From Serripes groenlandicus (lineage: Eukaryota > Mollusca > Bivalvia > Cardiida > Cardiidae), in contig JASEVX010000011.1 in assembly GCA_031761405.1 (NCBI GenBank), forward strand, positions 20,071,959 through 20,135,958: a stretch of DNA of 64,000 nucleotides, given 5' to 3'. Under the pieces are notes generated by a model, which did not search any database, was not told the DNA's origin, and saw nothing but the letters and a program-made list of their open reading frames with translations. The position numbers were made by a program, and so were the translations under genes. How positions within the stretch are numbered: the first letter of the stretch is position 1; every line of letters begins with the position of its first letter. Of this stretch, positions 22,024 to 31,002 are shown piece by piece.

Positions 22024-22152
22024 AGGTTGTTGTTTTTTGTCAAAAGATGCATTCATGTCTGAAAATCATAAACATGAGGACGCGTGTATACGCTGATGAG
22101 ACTGAGCGGAGGCATAGCTTCGTCTGAATCTTCTTCACAGAACGTAAATGTT

Positions 22153-22373
22153 TTAACCCTTTCCCACATACAACACATATGCAGCAGACGACTTGGAAAA
22201 CATACTCGAAAATAATTGGAAATTCCTTTTATATGAAAATACAATAATTGAATAGAGTTGAAAACATGGTGACAAATGGAGAAATTGCTCTTTTTGAGCA
22301 ATTTCTTCTTTTGTCGTCATGTTTTCAAAAAGCCGTCTGCTGCAGAAAGCATCTAAATGAGGGAAAGGGTTAA
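22153..22373. mobile_element. Family A TTAA MITE in gene A intron 1
   Basis: Clear TTAACCCTTTCCCACATACA and GAGGGAAAGGGTTAA ends and a perfect GAGAAATTGCTC/GAGCAATTTCTT core hairpin. Absent from gene B. Confidence 0.9.
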
Positions 22374-22689
22374 TTGCCAAAATCGCTATGCTTGGTTCTT
22401 GTGTATCATGCAAAAGAATCTATATTGCCTAAATGTTAATCACATTATTATGACAATCTCGGAGAAAAGAAGTTTAAGTCGATTGCTCAAAGTATATCAT
22501 TCTCCGATTCTTATTTTACAATAACATCTTACAATGAAAATATGACATCTCGAGGAATTCGACGTATATTCTTTAACAGAATTGAAAACATTTTTGATAA
22601 GCAATTTCGATTTTTCACCAATTGTTTTTATGACCGACTTTTCTTTAGAAGACCACGCGTGAAAGTCACATGGTTTCAACTACTAGTAT

Positions 22690-22870
22690 ATCTAGGCAAA
22701 AACATGACACATCTCTATAATTGAAAGTATAATAAATTAAAAAAGATGAAAACATTGTGATAAAAAGAGAAATTTGCTCGTTTTAAGCAATTTCTCCTTT
22801 TGTCACGACGTTTTCAAAAGTCGTCTGCTGCATATGCGTCAAAATGCGTCTATATCTAGGAAATGATTAA
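22690..22870. mobile_element. 3' part of a family A MITE
   Basis: Core hairpin AGAGAAATTTGCTCG...AAGCAATTTCTCC and AAAGTCGTCTGCTGC are present; the end has decayed to CTAGGAAATGATTAA. Confidence 0.65.
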
Positions 22871-23144
22871 ACAAAGTGCAAACGACTATTTTAAACGTTC
22901 ATATATAGATATTTATCAGATTTGTTTTCTATAACAACATTCATGAATGAAAAATGAGACTTCTGGACAATTCGAAGTGTAATTTTAATTCAGATATTGA
23001 AAATATTGTGGAAAAGCATTTTCCACCAACACTTGTCATCGCTGCCTGCTAAAGAGGCGTGCAAGAATTTCTGGTTTCTTTTTCTGCAACAGACGACTTT
23101 TGAAATTGGTATGAAAATGTTGGCATGTCATTTCTCTCTTTCAG

Positions 23145-23202
23145 ATGGGAAACATGCAGCAGCACCTCTTATTTGGAATCCTCTTCACTCTGCTTGTGCA
23201 AG
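23145..23202 (+). CDS. Gene A exon 2: start codon and signal peptide
   Basis: A good acceptor, TTTCTCTCTTTCAG, ends exactly before ATG, and the donor is CAAG|GTAAGT. Encodes MGNMQQHLLFGILFTLLVQ plus one base of the next codon. The second Met (codon 4) is also usable. The sequence from 22960 to here is conserved in gene B. Confidence 0.75.
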
Positions 23203-26200
23203 GTAAGTCCCATGTTTAATAAGCGGACTCATAACTATGTCATGCGATAAAAACCTTTCTATTTATTGTAACGCCAATGCAGTTTTAACGATGACATACT
23301 ATTTATTGTAACGCCAATGCAGTTTTAACGATGACATACTATTTATTGTAACGCCAATGCAGTTTTAACGATGCCATACTATTTATTGTAACGCCAATGC
23401 AGTTTAAACGATGCCATACTATTTATTGTACGCCAATGTAATTAAAATGGTGCAATACTATTTATTGTACGCCAATGTAATTAAAATGGTGCCATACTAT
23501 TAGTTGTACGCCATTGTTATTTAAATGATGCCCTTCTATTAATTGTACGCCAATGTAATTTAGATGATGACATACTATTAGTTGTATACCAATGTATTTT
23601 AGATGATGCCCTTCTATTAATTGTACGCCAATGTAATTTAGATGATGACATACTATTAGTTGTATGCCAATGTATTTTAGATGATGCTATAGTATTAATT
23701 GTACGCCATTGTTATTTAAATGATGCTCTTCTATAAGTTGTACGCCAATGTATTTTAGATGATGCCATAGTATTAAGTGTACGCCATTGTAATTTAAATG
23801 AGGCCATACTATTAGTTGTACGCCAATGTGGGAAGAGAAAAGAAATCATAATTAACAATGCCCCCTCCCCTTCCCACAATATTTAAAGTTATATCACAAA
23901 ACATATAGTTCGAGTTGTACATACATTGTATGATTCTAGACTATTTCATCTGAAAGGTGGTTCTAAAAATCATATCAAGTAAATGTTTGTATCCCACAAC
24001 GTTTCTTTTATTCAATCACAATGCTTTGAAACTGTGTATGCTACATATGTAACAAAGTTAGTCTTAACACTTTCCCACCTGCAGACGGATTTTGACGCAA
24101 TAGAAGCAGACGACTTTTGAACACAGTGTGGCCAAAGGTGAAATTGCTCATGATGAGCAATTTCTCCTTTGGCCACAATGTTTTCAACTATATTTAATAA
24201 TAAAGCTATGTTTTATGTAGATTTTCAGGTTTTTGTCACTCCGTTTTCAAAGGAATCTTCTTCAGATTTGTTGTATGTGGGAAAGGTTGAAGCACGCATA
24301 GGGCTTTTCCTACATTCAGAACACGGCATTTGTCAGATCTGATGCCGATGACTTTTAAAATGATTTTTTTAGAAAATTGAGAAATTGCTCATGTTGGTCA
24401 AATTTTCGTTTTCCTAGAAAGGAATTAATAGCATTTCAATATTGTTATACATGAGAAATATGGTTAACTTAATTTGACACTTCCACAGCAGACGACTTTT
24501 GAAAATATTGTGGCAAAAGAAAAAAAAAAAAATGGTCGTAATGGGCAGTTCTCCTTTCGTCACACCATTTTTTTTTTTTTTATCTCTATACAATGATTAT
24601 ATTTTAATTTATAGATTATTTTCATAATTTTGCCTCGATGTTTTCAAAGTCGTCTGCTGTATATTTATTGTATGAGAGAAAGGGTTAATAAGAACTATGT
24701 CATTGTTTCAGGGGGATCATCAAGTGTAAATGGAACTGATGGTATGTATGGTATTTCAATTCGTCTCTATGATTGATTGTTCGGTGCTTTACGCCGCTTC
24801 CAACAATGTTTCAGTTATATCACGGCGTTTTTTTGGTAAGTTACCAGTACTATTGGTCCATTTATCCTGACACCAGTCAGTCAGTCGTAATGCTTACCAC
24901 GCAACCACGAGCGCCATGGGGGGCAGCCATTTCTACCATTTTTTTTTGTATTTGGATGACCCGGCCGGGGATCGAGCTCACGACCTCCCACACCCGATGC
25001 GGACGCTCTACCACTACACCAACGAGGCGGTTCCCTCTGTCTCTGTGAAAATATACAGGTTTTTGTTAACAGTGCAAGTTCAGGTCAGTCTGCGTGCCCC
25101 CGCACAGTCTTATTTAGAAAAAATAACAGAACAGACATAAGCTTCTATCAAGCTTATGTAATATGTAACCAGTGTAGATTTTGATCAGAGTATGCGGATA
25201 TATATGCTGATCTTGATCTACACATTTTTGTAAAGTCACAGTGTATCTGTTTCCATAGATATGCTCATGTATAACAGAGCTCTAGATAAGGGGCGTTTTG
25301 CTTGTGTTCTTAAATCCTTTTGTTACCCACTAACCCTATGATGTGGGTAGTCTTAAGAATCGTCTCAGTGAGACGATTATTTTGAGTACTCACATTATAG
25401 AGTTTGCTTTAATAATAAGAGAGAAATTGTGGAGAAAAAGAGCTGAATACCCCCCTTCTTATCTGGACCTCTGTAAAGCATCTCTCTTTTACTGAGTTAG
25501 CTCCTATATAACAATGATAGTCGTGGATTTAGTCATTAGTTTAGTTTCTAGTTTAAACTAATTTACTTCACTTCGATTGCGAAACAAGCTTTCAGCCTTA
25601 TGGACGCTCCGTAACGGGGTGGCATAAATATGAGCCGTTCCACGAGAAAACCAACATTATGGCCTCTGCGTAATGTATCGACCAGATCAGCCTGATCCGG
25701 GCCGACACATTCCGTCTCAGGGGGGCGAATAGTGTCTGTCCGGGTCAATCTGCGCGTCCTGCTTAGGCTTATCCGGGTCGATACTTTACGCAGCGTCAAC
25801 AATGTTGGTTTTCTCGTGGGACGCTCATTATTGTGAATAGGCGTACAACTAACTGGAATACAGTGCTTTTCAAAAGATACATCTAAATGACACGGAATGT
25901 GTCGGCCCGAATCAGTCCGCGCGGACTGCGCAGGCTGATCTTGGTCGATACATTACGCCGAGTTCATTATGTTGTGTTTTCTCGCGGGGACGGCTCGCAT
26001 GTAGACGGGTAGTGAATACTCTGGTGAGACTGCGGATGTACATACTCGTCTGAGTTTTCAGATTAATTATAGTTTTAAACCCAAAAAATTGCTGAACGGG
26101 AGCAATTTCTTCTTTTTCCACAACATCGATTCTAAAATGTCATCGCCTGCACATGTACCAGAAAGCGGTTATTTGAGGAAATTGTTTTTAGAGATGTCCA

Positions 26201-27505
26201 GGATAGTTCGTCAACCTGGGGAGTTCCCCTATAAGACTGCGCAGTTAGCGCATACTCCAGTCCGAAAGTCGTGTCACCTGACCAAATCTTTACATTTAAT
26301 TACCAGATTGAAATTTCTTATTCAGACTGATTAACCCTTTCCCTCATATAGACGCTTTCTGACGCCTCTACAGCTGACGGACTTTTTGAAAACATTGTGA
26401 CAAAAGAAGAAATTGCACAAAACGTGCAATTTCTCCTTTTGCCACACAATGTTTTCCACTTTTTTTCCATTCAATTATAGAGATTTTCTATGTTTTGACA
26501 AAATACGTTCAAAATCGTCTGTTGCAAATTGTCATATGAGGGAAAGGGATTTGGCATATAGTTATTATTATTACTATTATAACTTCATATCGTTAATAGC
26601 GGTTCAAGCAATAGGTAATTATACTACGGCTGCTAATAATACGGAGAGCCCTGTTACAGCCGGGCCTGCTACTACTGTCGGTTATACTACTACCGTCGGT
26701 GCTACTACACCACCTGTCCATATTACTACACCACCTGTCGATGCTACTACACCACCTGTCAATGATACTACACCTGTCAGTGATAAAACACCTGTTCCAA
26801 CAGTCAAAACAACGCCGGCTCATTCGGGTAAATACACCATTAAGTTTAAGTATTTAAACATTTATTTTACATCAACTGTTAAGATTGTACTTACAACGTT
26901 TATAATCAATCTCGGTGCCTCCTTCAACTCATTATATCAATCATTCAACTCATCATATCAATAATTCAACTCATCATATCAATAATTCAACTCAACATAT
27001 CAATCACTCAACTCATCATATCAATCATTCAACTCATCATAAGAATCATTCAACGCATCATAACAATCATTCAACTAATCATATCAATAATTCAACTCAG
27101 CATATCAATCACTCAACTCGACATAACAATCACTCAACTCATCATATCAATCATTTAACTCATCATATCGATCATTTAACTCACCATATCTATCATTCAT
27201 CTTGTGCTTGGTTTTGCCTGAAGCACGTCTTTAACCAACCCTTGGCAGCAGACGACATTTGAACACATTGTGGCAATTTCTCCTTTTGCAAACATGTTTT
27301 CAATTGTATTCAATAACTGTTCGATCAATTCATAGATAGTTACCATATTTTTTATCAAGCGTTTTCAAAGTCGTCTGCTGCAGTTTTGCTATATGTGGGA
27401 AAGGGTTAACTAATTTGTATTCCAGGTGTGAGTAACGTATCGGCCAGCCTACTACTTTCCTTTCTTACCGTGGCTGTATTCAAGTTGGCTGCCTCCGTAC
27501 ATTAG
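23145..27505 (+). CDS. Gene A: secreted mucin-like protein with probable GPI anchor (131 aa, four coding exons)
   Basis: Join of 23145-23202, 24712-24741, 26600-26827 and 27426-27505 (393 coding nt plus TAG). Every junction has GT/AG and phase 1. Residues 1-19 are a signal peptide (MGNM start, LLFGILFTLLV core). Residues about 30-105 are rich in Thr (21 of 76) and Pro (12), with TTPPV repeats, as in mucin-type O-glycosylated stalks. N-glycosylation sequons are NGT, NYT, NNT, NDT and NVS. Residues about 106-131 are small and polar (GVSNVSAS), then hydrophobic (LLLSFLTVAVF) to the stop, the layout of a GPI-attachment signal. The inference is a glycosylated cell-surface or mucus protein. The paralogue gene B supports the exon borders. 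No family is recognised; expression is unproven. Confidence 0.72.
23255..23830. repeat. 39-41-bp minisatellite in gene A intron 2, about 14 units
   Basis: The unit is TATTTATTGTAACGCCAATG then CAGTTTTAACGATGACATAC in the first copies, drifting to GTACGCCAATGTAATTTAGATG in later ones. The partner array is in the same intron of gene B (44580-45262). Confidence 0.92.
24064..24291. mobile_element. Family A MITE in gene A intron 2
   Basis: TTAACACTTTCCCACCTGCA to GTGGGAAAGGTTGA with a perfect core hairpin GTGGCCAAAGG...CCTTTGGCCAC. Its right half plus flank is repeated in inverse at 17050-17305. It lies in the region absent from block copy 2, apart from its first bases. Confidence 0.83.
24325..24462. 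mobile_element. Strongly decayed family A MITE
   Basis: Traces of the GATGACTTTTAAAA and GAGAAATTGCTCATG modules and an ACATGAGAAATATGGTTAA end. Confidence 0.45.
24463..24688. mobile_element. Family A MITE just before gene A exon 3
   Basis: Starts TTAACTTAATTTGACAC and ends GAGAGAAAGGGTTAA, with CAGCAGACGACTTTTGAAA and AAAGTCGTCTGCTG modules. It has poly-A and poly-T runs in place of the core hairpin sides. Its right end is 23 bp before the exon. Confidence 0.75.
24712..24741 (+). CDS. Gene A exon 3: 30-nt phase 1-1 mini-exon
   Basis: Acceptor CATTGTTTCAG|GG and donor GATG|GTATGT. Adds GGSSSVNGTD with one sequon (NGT), probably the mature N-terminus. Being 30 nt and symmetrical in phase it can be skipped without frameshift; gene B has no counterpart because the surrounding 1.4 kb is missing there. 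Confidence 0.6.
24772..25030 (-). mobile_element. tRNA-derived SINE in gene A intron 3
   Basis: Minus strand: head CGCCTCGTTGGTGTAGTGGT, B-box region GAGCTCGATCCCCGGCCGGG, 3' end TAAAGCACCGAACAATCAATC. Related to 13507-13735. Confidence 0.88.
25275..25476. mobile_element. Short TIR element with AGATAAG ends
   Basis: ACAGAGCTCTAGATAAGGGG at left and CCTTCTTATCTGGACCTCTGT at right are imperfect inverted ends; the middle holds the perfect palindrome CGTCTCAGTGAGACG. Absent from block copy 2. Confidence 0.55.
25632..25826. mobile_element. Family C MITE, internally rearranged
   Basis: GAGCCGTTCCACGAGAAAAC and the inverse GTTTTCTCGTGGGACGCTC. Partner at 45904-46163, which keeps a longer middle. 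Confidence 0.85.
25889..25998. mobile_element. Right half of a family C MITE
   Basis: GACACGGAATGTGTCGGCCC to TCTCGCGGGGACGGCTC. The left half, present in the partner (46229-46475), has been deleted here. Confidence 0.72.
26050..26190. mobile_element. Remnant of a family A MITE
   Basis: Core AATTGCTGAACGGGAGCAATTTC with TTCCACAACATCG; the left half is lost. Fuller partner at 46735-46945. Confidence 0.5.
26331..26549. mobile_element. Family A MITE just before gene A exon 4, with empty site in gene B
   Basis: TTAACCCTTTCCCTCATATA to GAGGGAAAGGG, the right TTAA mutated. Gene B at the matching point reads GACGGATTAAATTAGATATAG, a single TTAA with no element. Confidence 0.88.
26600..26827 (+). 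CDS. Gene A exon 4: Thr/Pro-rich mucin-like segment
   Basis: Acceptor ATATCGTTAATAG|CG, donor TCGG|GTAAAT; 228 nt, phase 1-1. Encodes 76 residues with 21 Thr and 12 Pro and a degenerate 7-residue repeat ATTPPVD built on a 21-nt DNA repeat. The acceptor has a weak pyrimidine tract but sits at the same place in gene B, where the exon is only 78 nt. Confidence 0.7.
26925..27200. repeat. 21-bp minisatellite in gene A intron 4, about 13 units
   Basis: The unit is CAACTCATCATATCAATCATT. The homologous array in gene B (47300-48580) is about 1.3 kb. Confidence 0.92.
27231..27409. mobile_element. Shortened family A MITE abutting gene A exon 5
   Basis: TTAACCAACCCTTGGCAGCA to ATGTGGGAAAGGGTTAA, ending 16 bp before the exon, so its TTAAC lies in the branch-point window of the exon 5 acceptor. 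The same arrangement is kept in gene B, so the insertion predates the duplication. Confidence 0.82.
27426..27505 (+). CDS. Gene A exon 5: C-terminal GPI-type signal and stop
   Basis: Acceptor TTTGTATTCCAG|GT; encodes GVSNVSASLLLSFLTVAV and a short tail ending in VH before TAG. This is the most conserved exon between the two genes, with 19 of 26 residues identical by my count and the same stop. No AATAAA is seen in the 110 bp before the next MITE. Confidence 0.75.
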
Positions 27506-27618
27506 ATACGAACTGGAACGGAATGACCGAGGCGTGTCAAAGTTGTAGACTTATTTGTGTAATGTTTTCATTAATTTATTTTGAACATTTTGATTTGAGA
27601 TTCAACGGTAAGCGTTAT

Positions 27619-27858
27619 ATGAGCCGTCCTGTAAGAAACCAACATTGTGGACTCTGCGTAAAGCATCGATCCGCACCAGCCTAAGCAAGCCGCGCAGGCT
27701 AATCCGGGCAGACAATTTTCGCTTCCTGTGGATTTCTATTTCAGGAATCATTACGCTATACCTCTATACCCCTGAGACGGATTGTGTCGGCCCGGATTAA
27801 CCCGCGTAGACTGATCAGGGTTGATACATTACGCAGAGGCCATTATGTTGGTTTGTTT
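27619..27858. mobile_element. Family C MITE downstream of gene A
   Basis: GAGCCGTCCTGTAAGAAACC at left and a right end decayed after ATTATGTTGGTTTG. Partner at 48993-49253. If the transcript runs on, this lies in the 3' UTR. Confidence 0.82.
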
Positions 27859-28473
27859 GGAGTATTAACGCTTTGTCAGGAACAAGAACTACACAAATTA
27901 TTTCCCTTGTCGACGGTTTTTTGATAGGCAAATATGATGAGCATTCGAAGAGTATATTAAACAAAAATGTGATAATTAGGAAAACACAAAGGAAATTGAG
28001 TTTGACAACCATATGTTATTGATGCCTTTGCATAATCTGATTAAATTGACATTTTGATTTAATTATTTTTGCACATGTCAATTGTTTAATTTAATAATAT
28101 TTGATATTCCTCTTTTCAACATATAGTAAATATGCCTATCAAAATAGCTGCCAGGGGAGGTAAATATTGTAGTTCTTTGAACTATGTATTGATTTAGGTG
28201 TTGGATGGAATTAAAAAGGGGCACGATTATGAAGAACGACCCATCATATGCTTGCTGGTTGTTCTGAATCTGTCTTGTTGGACCCTTTGATATCAGATTC
28301 AACAGTCGCCTACCGTACTCCTTTCCCTCATACAGACTAGCAGTTGACTCTTAAAAATAATGTTAAAAAAAGGAGAATTTAGAATTATTAACTTTTTTCT
28401 CTCACTATATTCTCTTTTTTAGAATTTTTACTACAAATTATTTTAGACTTTACCAATTTAACCAAGACTCTTT

Positions 28474-28692
28474 TCACTCTTTCACTACCGCGCTGATTTC
28501 ACAAAGTCGACAATTCCATGTTGAAAATTAAAAAAAAAATCCATTTTTCGCCCTACAGGAAATTGTTGTATAACTTAATGGCTAAGTGTCAAACATGCAG
28601 ATTTCAGGAGAGACAGCTTATGTCGAACTGTCTCACCTGAATCTGCATTGTTTGCAAAAGCATTTAATTGCCTTTGGCAGAGAAAGGGTTAA
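28474..28692. mobile_element. Family B TTAA MITE
   Basis: CACTCTTTCACTACCGCGCTG at left, GGCAGAGAAAGGGTTAA at right, core hairpin AGGAGAGACAGCTTATG...CTGTCTCACCT. It shares its right TTAA with the family A element that follows. Partner at 49728-49931. Confidence 0.8.
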
Positions 28693-29089
28693 CCCTTTCC
28701 CTCATATAGACGGTTTCTGACGCCTCTGCAGCAGACGGCTTTTTAAAAACATAGTGACAAAAGAAGAAATTGCACAAAACGTGCAATTTCTCCTTTTGCC
28801 ACAATGTTTTCCACTTTTTGTCATAGGTTATCCATTCAATTATAGAGATTTTCCATTTTTTAACAAGATATGTTCAAAGTCGTCTGCTGCATGAATGAAT
28901 GTATATTGTTTTATGGCGCATCGACAGCTAAGGTTATTTAGCGCGCAATTAATTTTAATTATTCATGATCCCTGGGTAAACAAACCAGTACTAGGCTAGA
29001 AAATGTGCCTTGCCCAAGGGCACTCCACCATGACCGTAGTGCCGCGACTGTCGTCTGCTGCAGAATGGTCGTATGAGGGAAAGGGTTAA
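28689..29089. mobile_element. Family A MITE with demonstrated TTAA target, itself hit by a SINE
   Basis: TTAACCCTTTCCCTCATATA to GAGGGAAAGGGTTAA. The partner block reads GAGAAAGGGTTAAACAGCAC (49920-49939) with one TTAA and no element, so insertion duplicated TTAA as piggyBac transposases do. The SINE at 28892-29049 then entered it. Confidence 0.95.
28892..29049 (-). mobile_element. 5'-truncated SINE without tRNA head, 13-bp target duplication
   Basis: Same family as 18330-18542 but lacking the A/B-box part. GTCGTCTGCTGCA occurs at 28879-28891 and 29050-29062. Loss of the 5' end with an intact duplication indicates incomplete reverse transcription at insertion. Confidence 0.93.
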
Positions 29090-29281
29090 AGAGCACTGAA
29101 CTGTAGAGTGCGCCTGGTTATCCCCCTCTTTTTTTAATCCATGCGTTTAATCAAGAGATGAATTTCACCGATAGCTCTTTCATTATCATGTCTTTATTAT
29201 GCCACGAATAAGTAAGGGGAAAATATCTGATCCTGGCGTGTAAAACGTCTTATTTATAAATATAGAGTCAACTGGGAAATT

Positions 29282-29396
29282 TGTCCACGCAAACGGCGCG
29301 AGTACTGGTTATGTCTCCAGGAAGCAGACATCGAGCGCAATTAATATAAGCTTAAAAGCTTGTTTTACAAACGATGTAAAAATTTAAAAGTTTAAT
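29282..29396 (+). mobile_element. 3' half of a SINE (the 60307 family)
   Basis: CAAACGGCGCGAGTACTGGT through ACAAACGATGTAAAAATT, matching the body and tail of the full SINE at 60307-60515. The partner copy is at 50125-50240, so the insertion is older than the duplication. Confidence 0.82.
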
Positions 29397-29827
29397 CTAA
29401 AGTAAATAGGAAATTAATGCCAGAGTCAGAAAATTACCCTTAAAAGCATGAAATACACGGAACATGTGTTTGTTTCCTAAGATATAGGTTTAAGATAATC
29501 GGTGCTCTCTCATATCATATATATCTCCATCTCACATTGAAACAAACAATTAATAATTTATCCTCGTTTATATCCCAAGATATCGTAATTGCATTATTTT
29601 TTAACAAGAAGTAGTGTTGCCATTAATTAAGCAATACAATTAGTTTAACATTTTTACCTGATAAATTCGAGTTTTAATGCCCGTGTTGTTTACGGCCTTT
29701 CGAAAACATAGCAACAAAAGTAGAAGTTGCTTGTTTAGACCAATCTATTCGTTTCATATTTGTTGTCAACTAAAACACAGTAGATGTCATATCTACCATA
29801 TCAGGTGAAAAGTTGAAATGATTCCAG
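29397..29827. other. Segment missing from block copy 2
   Basis: AT-rich, no gene or element seen. Block copy 2 joins directly across it at about 50238. Confidence 0.5.
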
Positions 29828-29989
29828 TGCAGACGAAATATTTAATATATAAGTCAGTTTACTTTTGTTAAAATAAATGCGTTATATGTACATGTTATTA
29901 TTTACGCTTTTTCATGAATAAAATCTACCTACTAATTTAGGCGTTAAATGGACATGAAATGGGGCACGATTATGACGAACGACACCTTA

Positions 29990-30221
29990 GAGCGTTTTCG
30001 AACTGCGCATGCGCTTAATCTCTAATCTACTCGACTGACCCCCACTATTTGACGGGTAACACGAGATCCAAGATGGCGACGGCTGATGCACAGAATGTCG
30101 CCATTTTGTAAACAACACAAGACTGGGGCTAGGCGTTCGTGAATATGGTTACTCGTGTCGTGTACTGCGCATGTCCAGATTTTCTACTCGAGTTACTCGA
30201 TTGCAAAAGCCGAAAACGCTC
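29990..30221. mobile_element. Harbinger-like MITE with TTA target duplication
   Basis: Ends GAGCGTTTTCGAACTGCGCA and GCCGAAAACGCTC, flanked by TTA (29987-29989, 30222-30224). Block copy 2 has GACATCTTATATGTTAG, the empty site. 3-bp TTA/TAA targets are typical of PIF/Harbinger. Inside are AAGATGGCGAC and the inverse-type CGCCATTTTG, both close to the YY1 consensus. Confidence 0.9.
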
Positions 30222-30355
30222 TTATATGTTAAGAGGGTGGTTCTGAATCTGTCTCGTTATCCATGTCGAAAATGGAAACCAGTCTAACCTAGAACATGCA
30301 AGAAACGTCAGACCGACAAAGTAACTTTTGATCAAGTCAAGTAGATTCGCAGTCA

Positions 30356-30699
30356 GGGTCCGATACTATAAAACTCTGAAAGCGTTCCTTCATGCTCAGA
30401 AATGAAATCTATTCTCGAAATAAGAATTCTGATTGGTCAATTTGGAGAATGAATTTGTTTTGGACCAATCAGATACTTGAGCACGAAGTCCTAGAACAGA
30501 CTATAGTTATATAGTTTAAGAACCTGGCTCCAACACTATAATAATTTAATCTGTGCTCATGTTTTGTGCTCAAGTATCTGATTGGTCAGAAGCAAATACG
30601 TTTCTCCATATTGACCAATCAGAAACCTTATTTGGAGCATGGGGTTCATGTATGAGCACTGAAAACGTTTTCAGAATTTTATAGTTTTTGAATCTGATC
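30356..30699. mobile_element. MITE with CCAAT-rich interior (family K)
   Basis: Ends GGTCCGATACTATAAAACTC and the inverse of TTTATAGTTTTTGAATC. It contains four GATTGGTC/GACCAATC words as two inverted pairs. It is flanked by about 66-bp direct repeats (30290-30356, 30700-30768). Partner at 50517-50870. Confidence 0.75.
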
Positions 30700-30908
30700 T
30701 AGAACTTGCGCAAGAAACTTCAGGCCAACATGGTAACTTTAGATCAGGTCGAATATATTCGCAGTCCGATCAGTGTCGACCCGTAATACGAATAGCATAA
30801 GGTTGTTCGTTCCTGAAGCAGATCTCGTTTAATGATAGGAACAATTTAGTCTAGCCCCTCTTTCCTTTCCATCCGGAAATGGACATTTTACGATCCTGTG
30901 GAAAAGAC

Positions 30909-31002
30909 CACAGGTGCCCGTCTCGTTTAAAATCTAAAAATAGCATTTTTCAATATATAGTAAAATGCTATTTTTAGATTTTAAACGAGACGGGCACCTG
31001 TG
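30909..31002. mobile_element. 94-bp perfect-hairpin hAT-like element
   Basis: Two 41-bp arms that are exact inverse complements (starting CACAGGTGCCCGTCTCGTTT) surround a 12-bp loop TCAATATATAGT. GAAAAGAC flanks both sides (30901-30908, 31003-31010). Block copy 2 reads CTGTGGAAAAGACTGTGAAG with one copy, so this is an 8-bp target duplication, as for hAT elements. Confidence 0.97.

Noticed and set aside
26593..26823. 76-codon minus-strand ORF
   Set aside because: Antisense shadow of the Thr/Pro-rich exon 4; the sense frame has splice borders and a paralogue.
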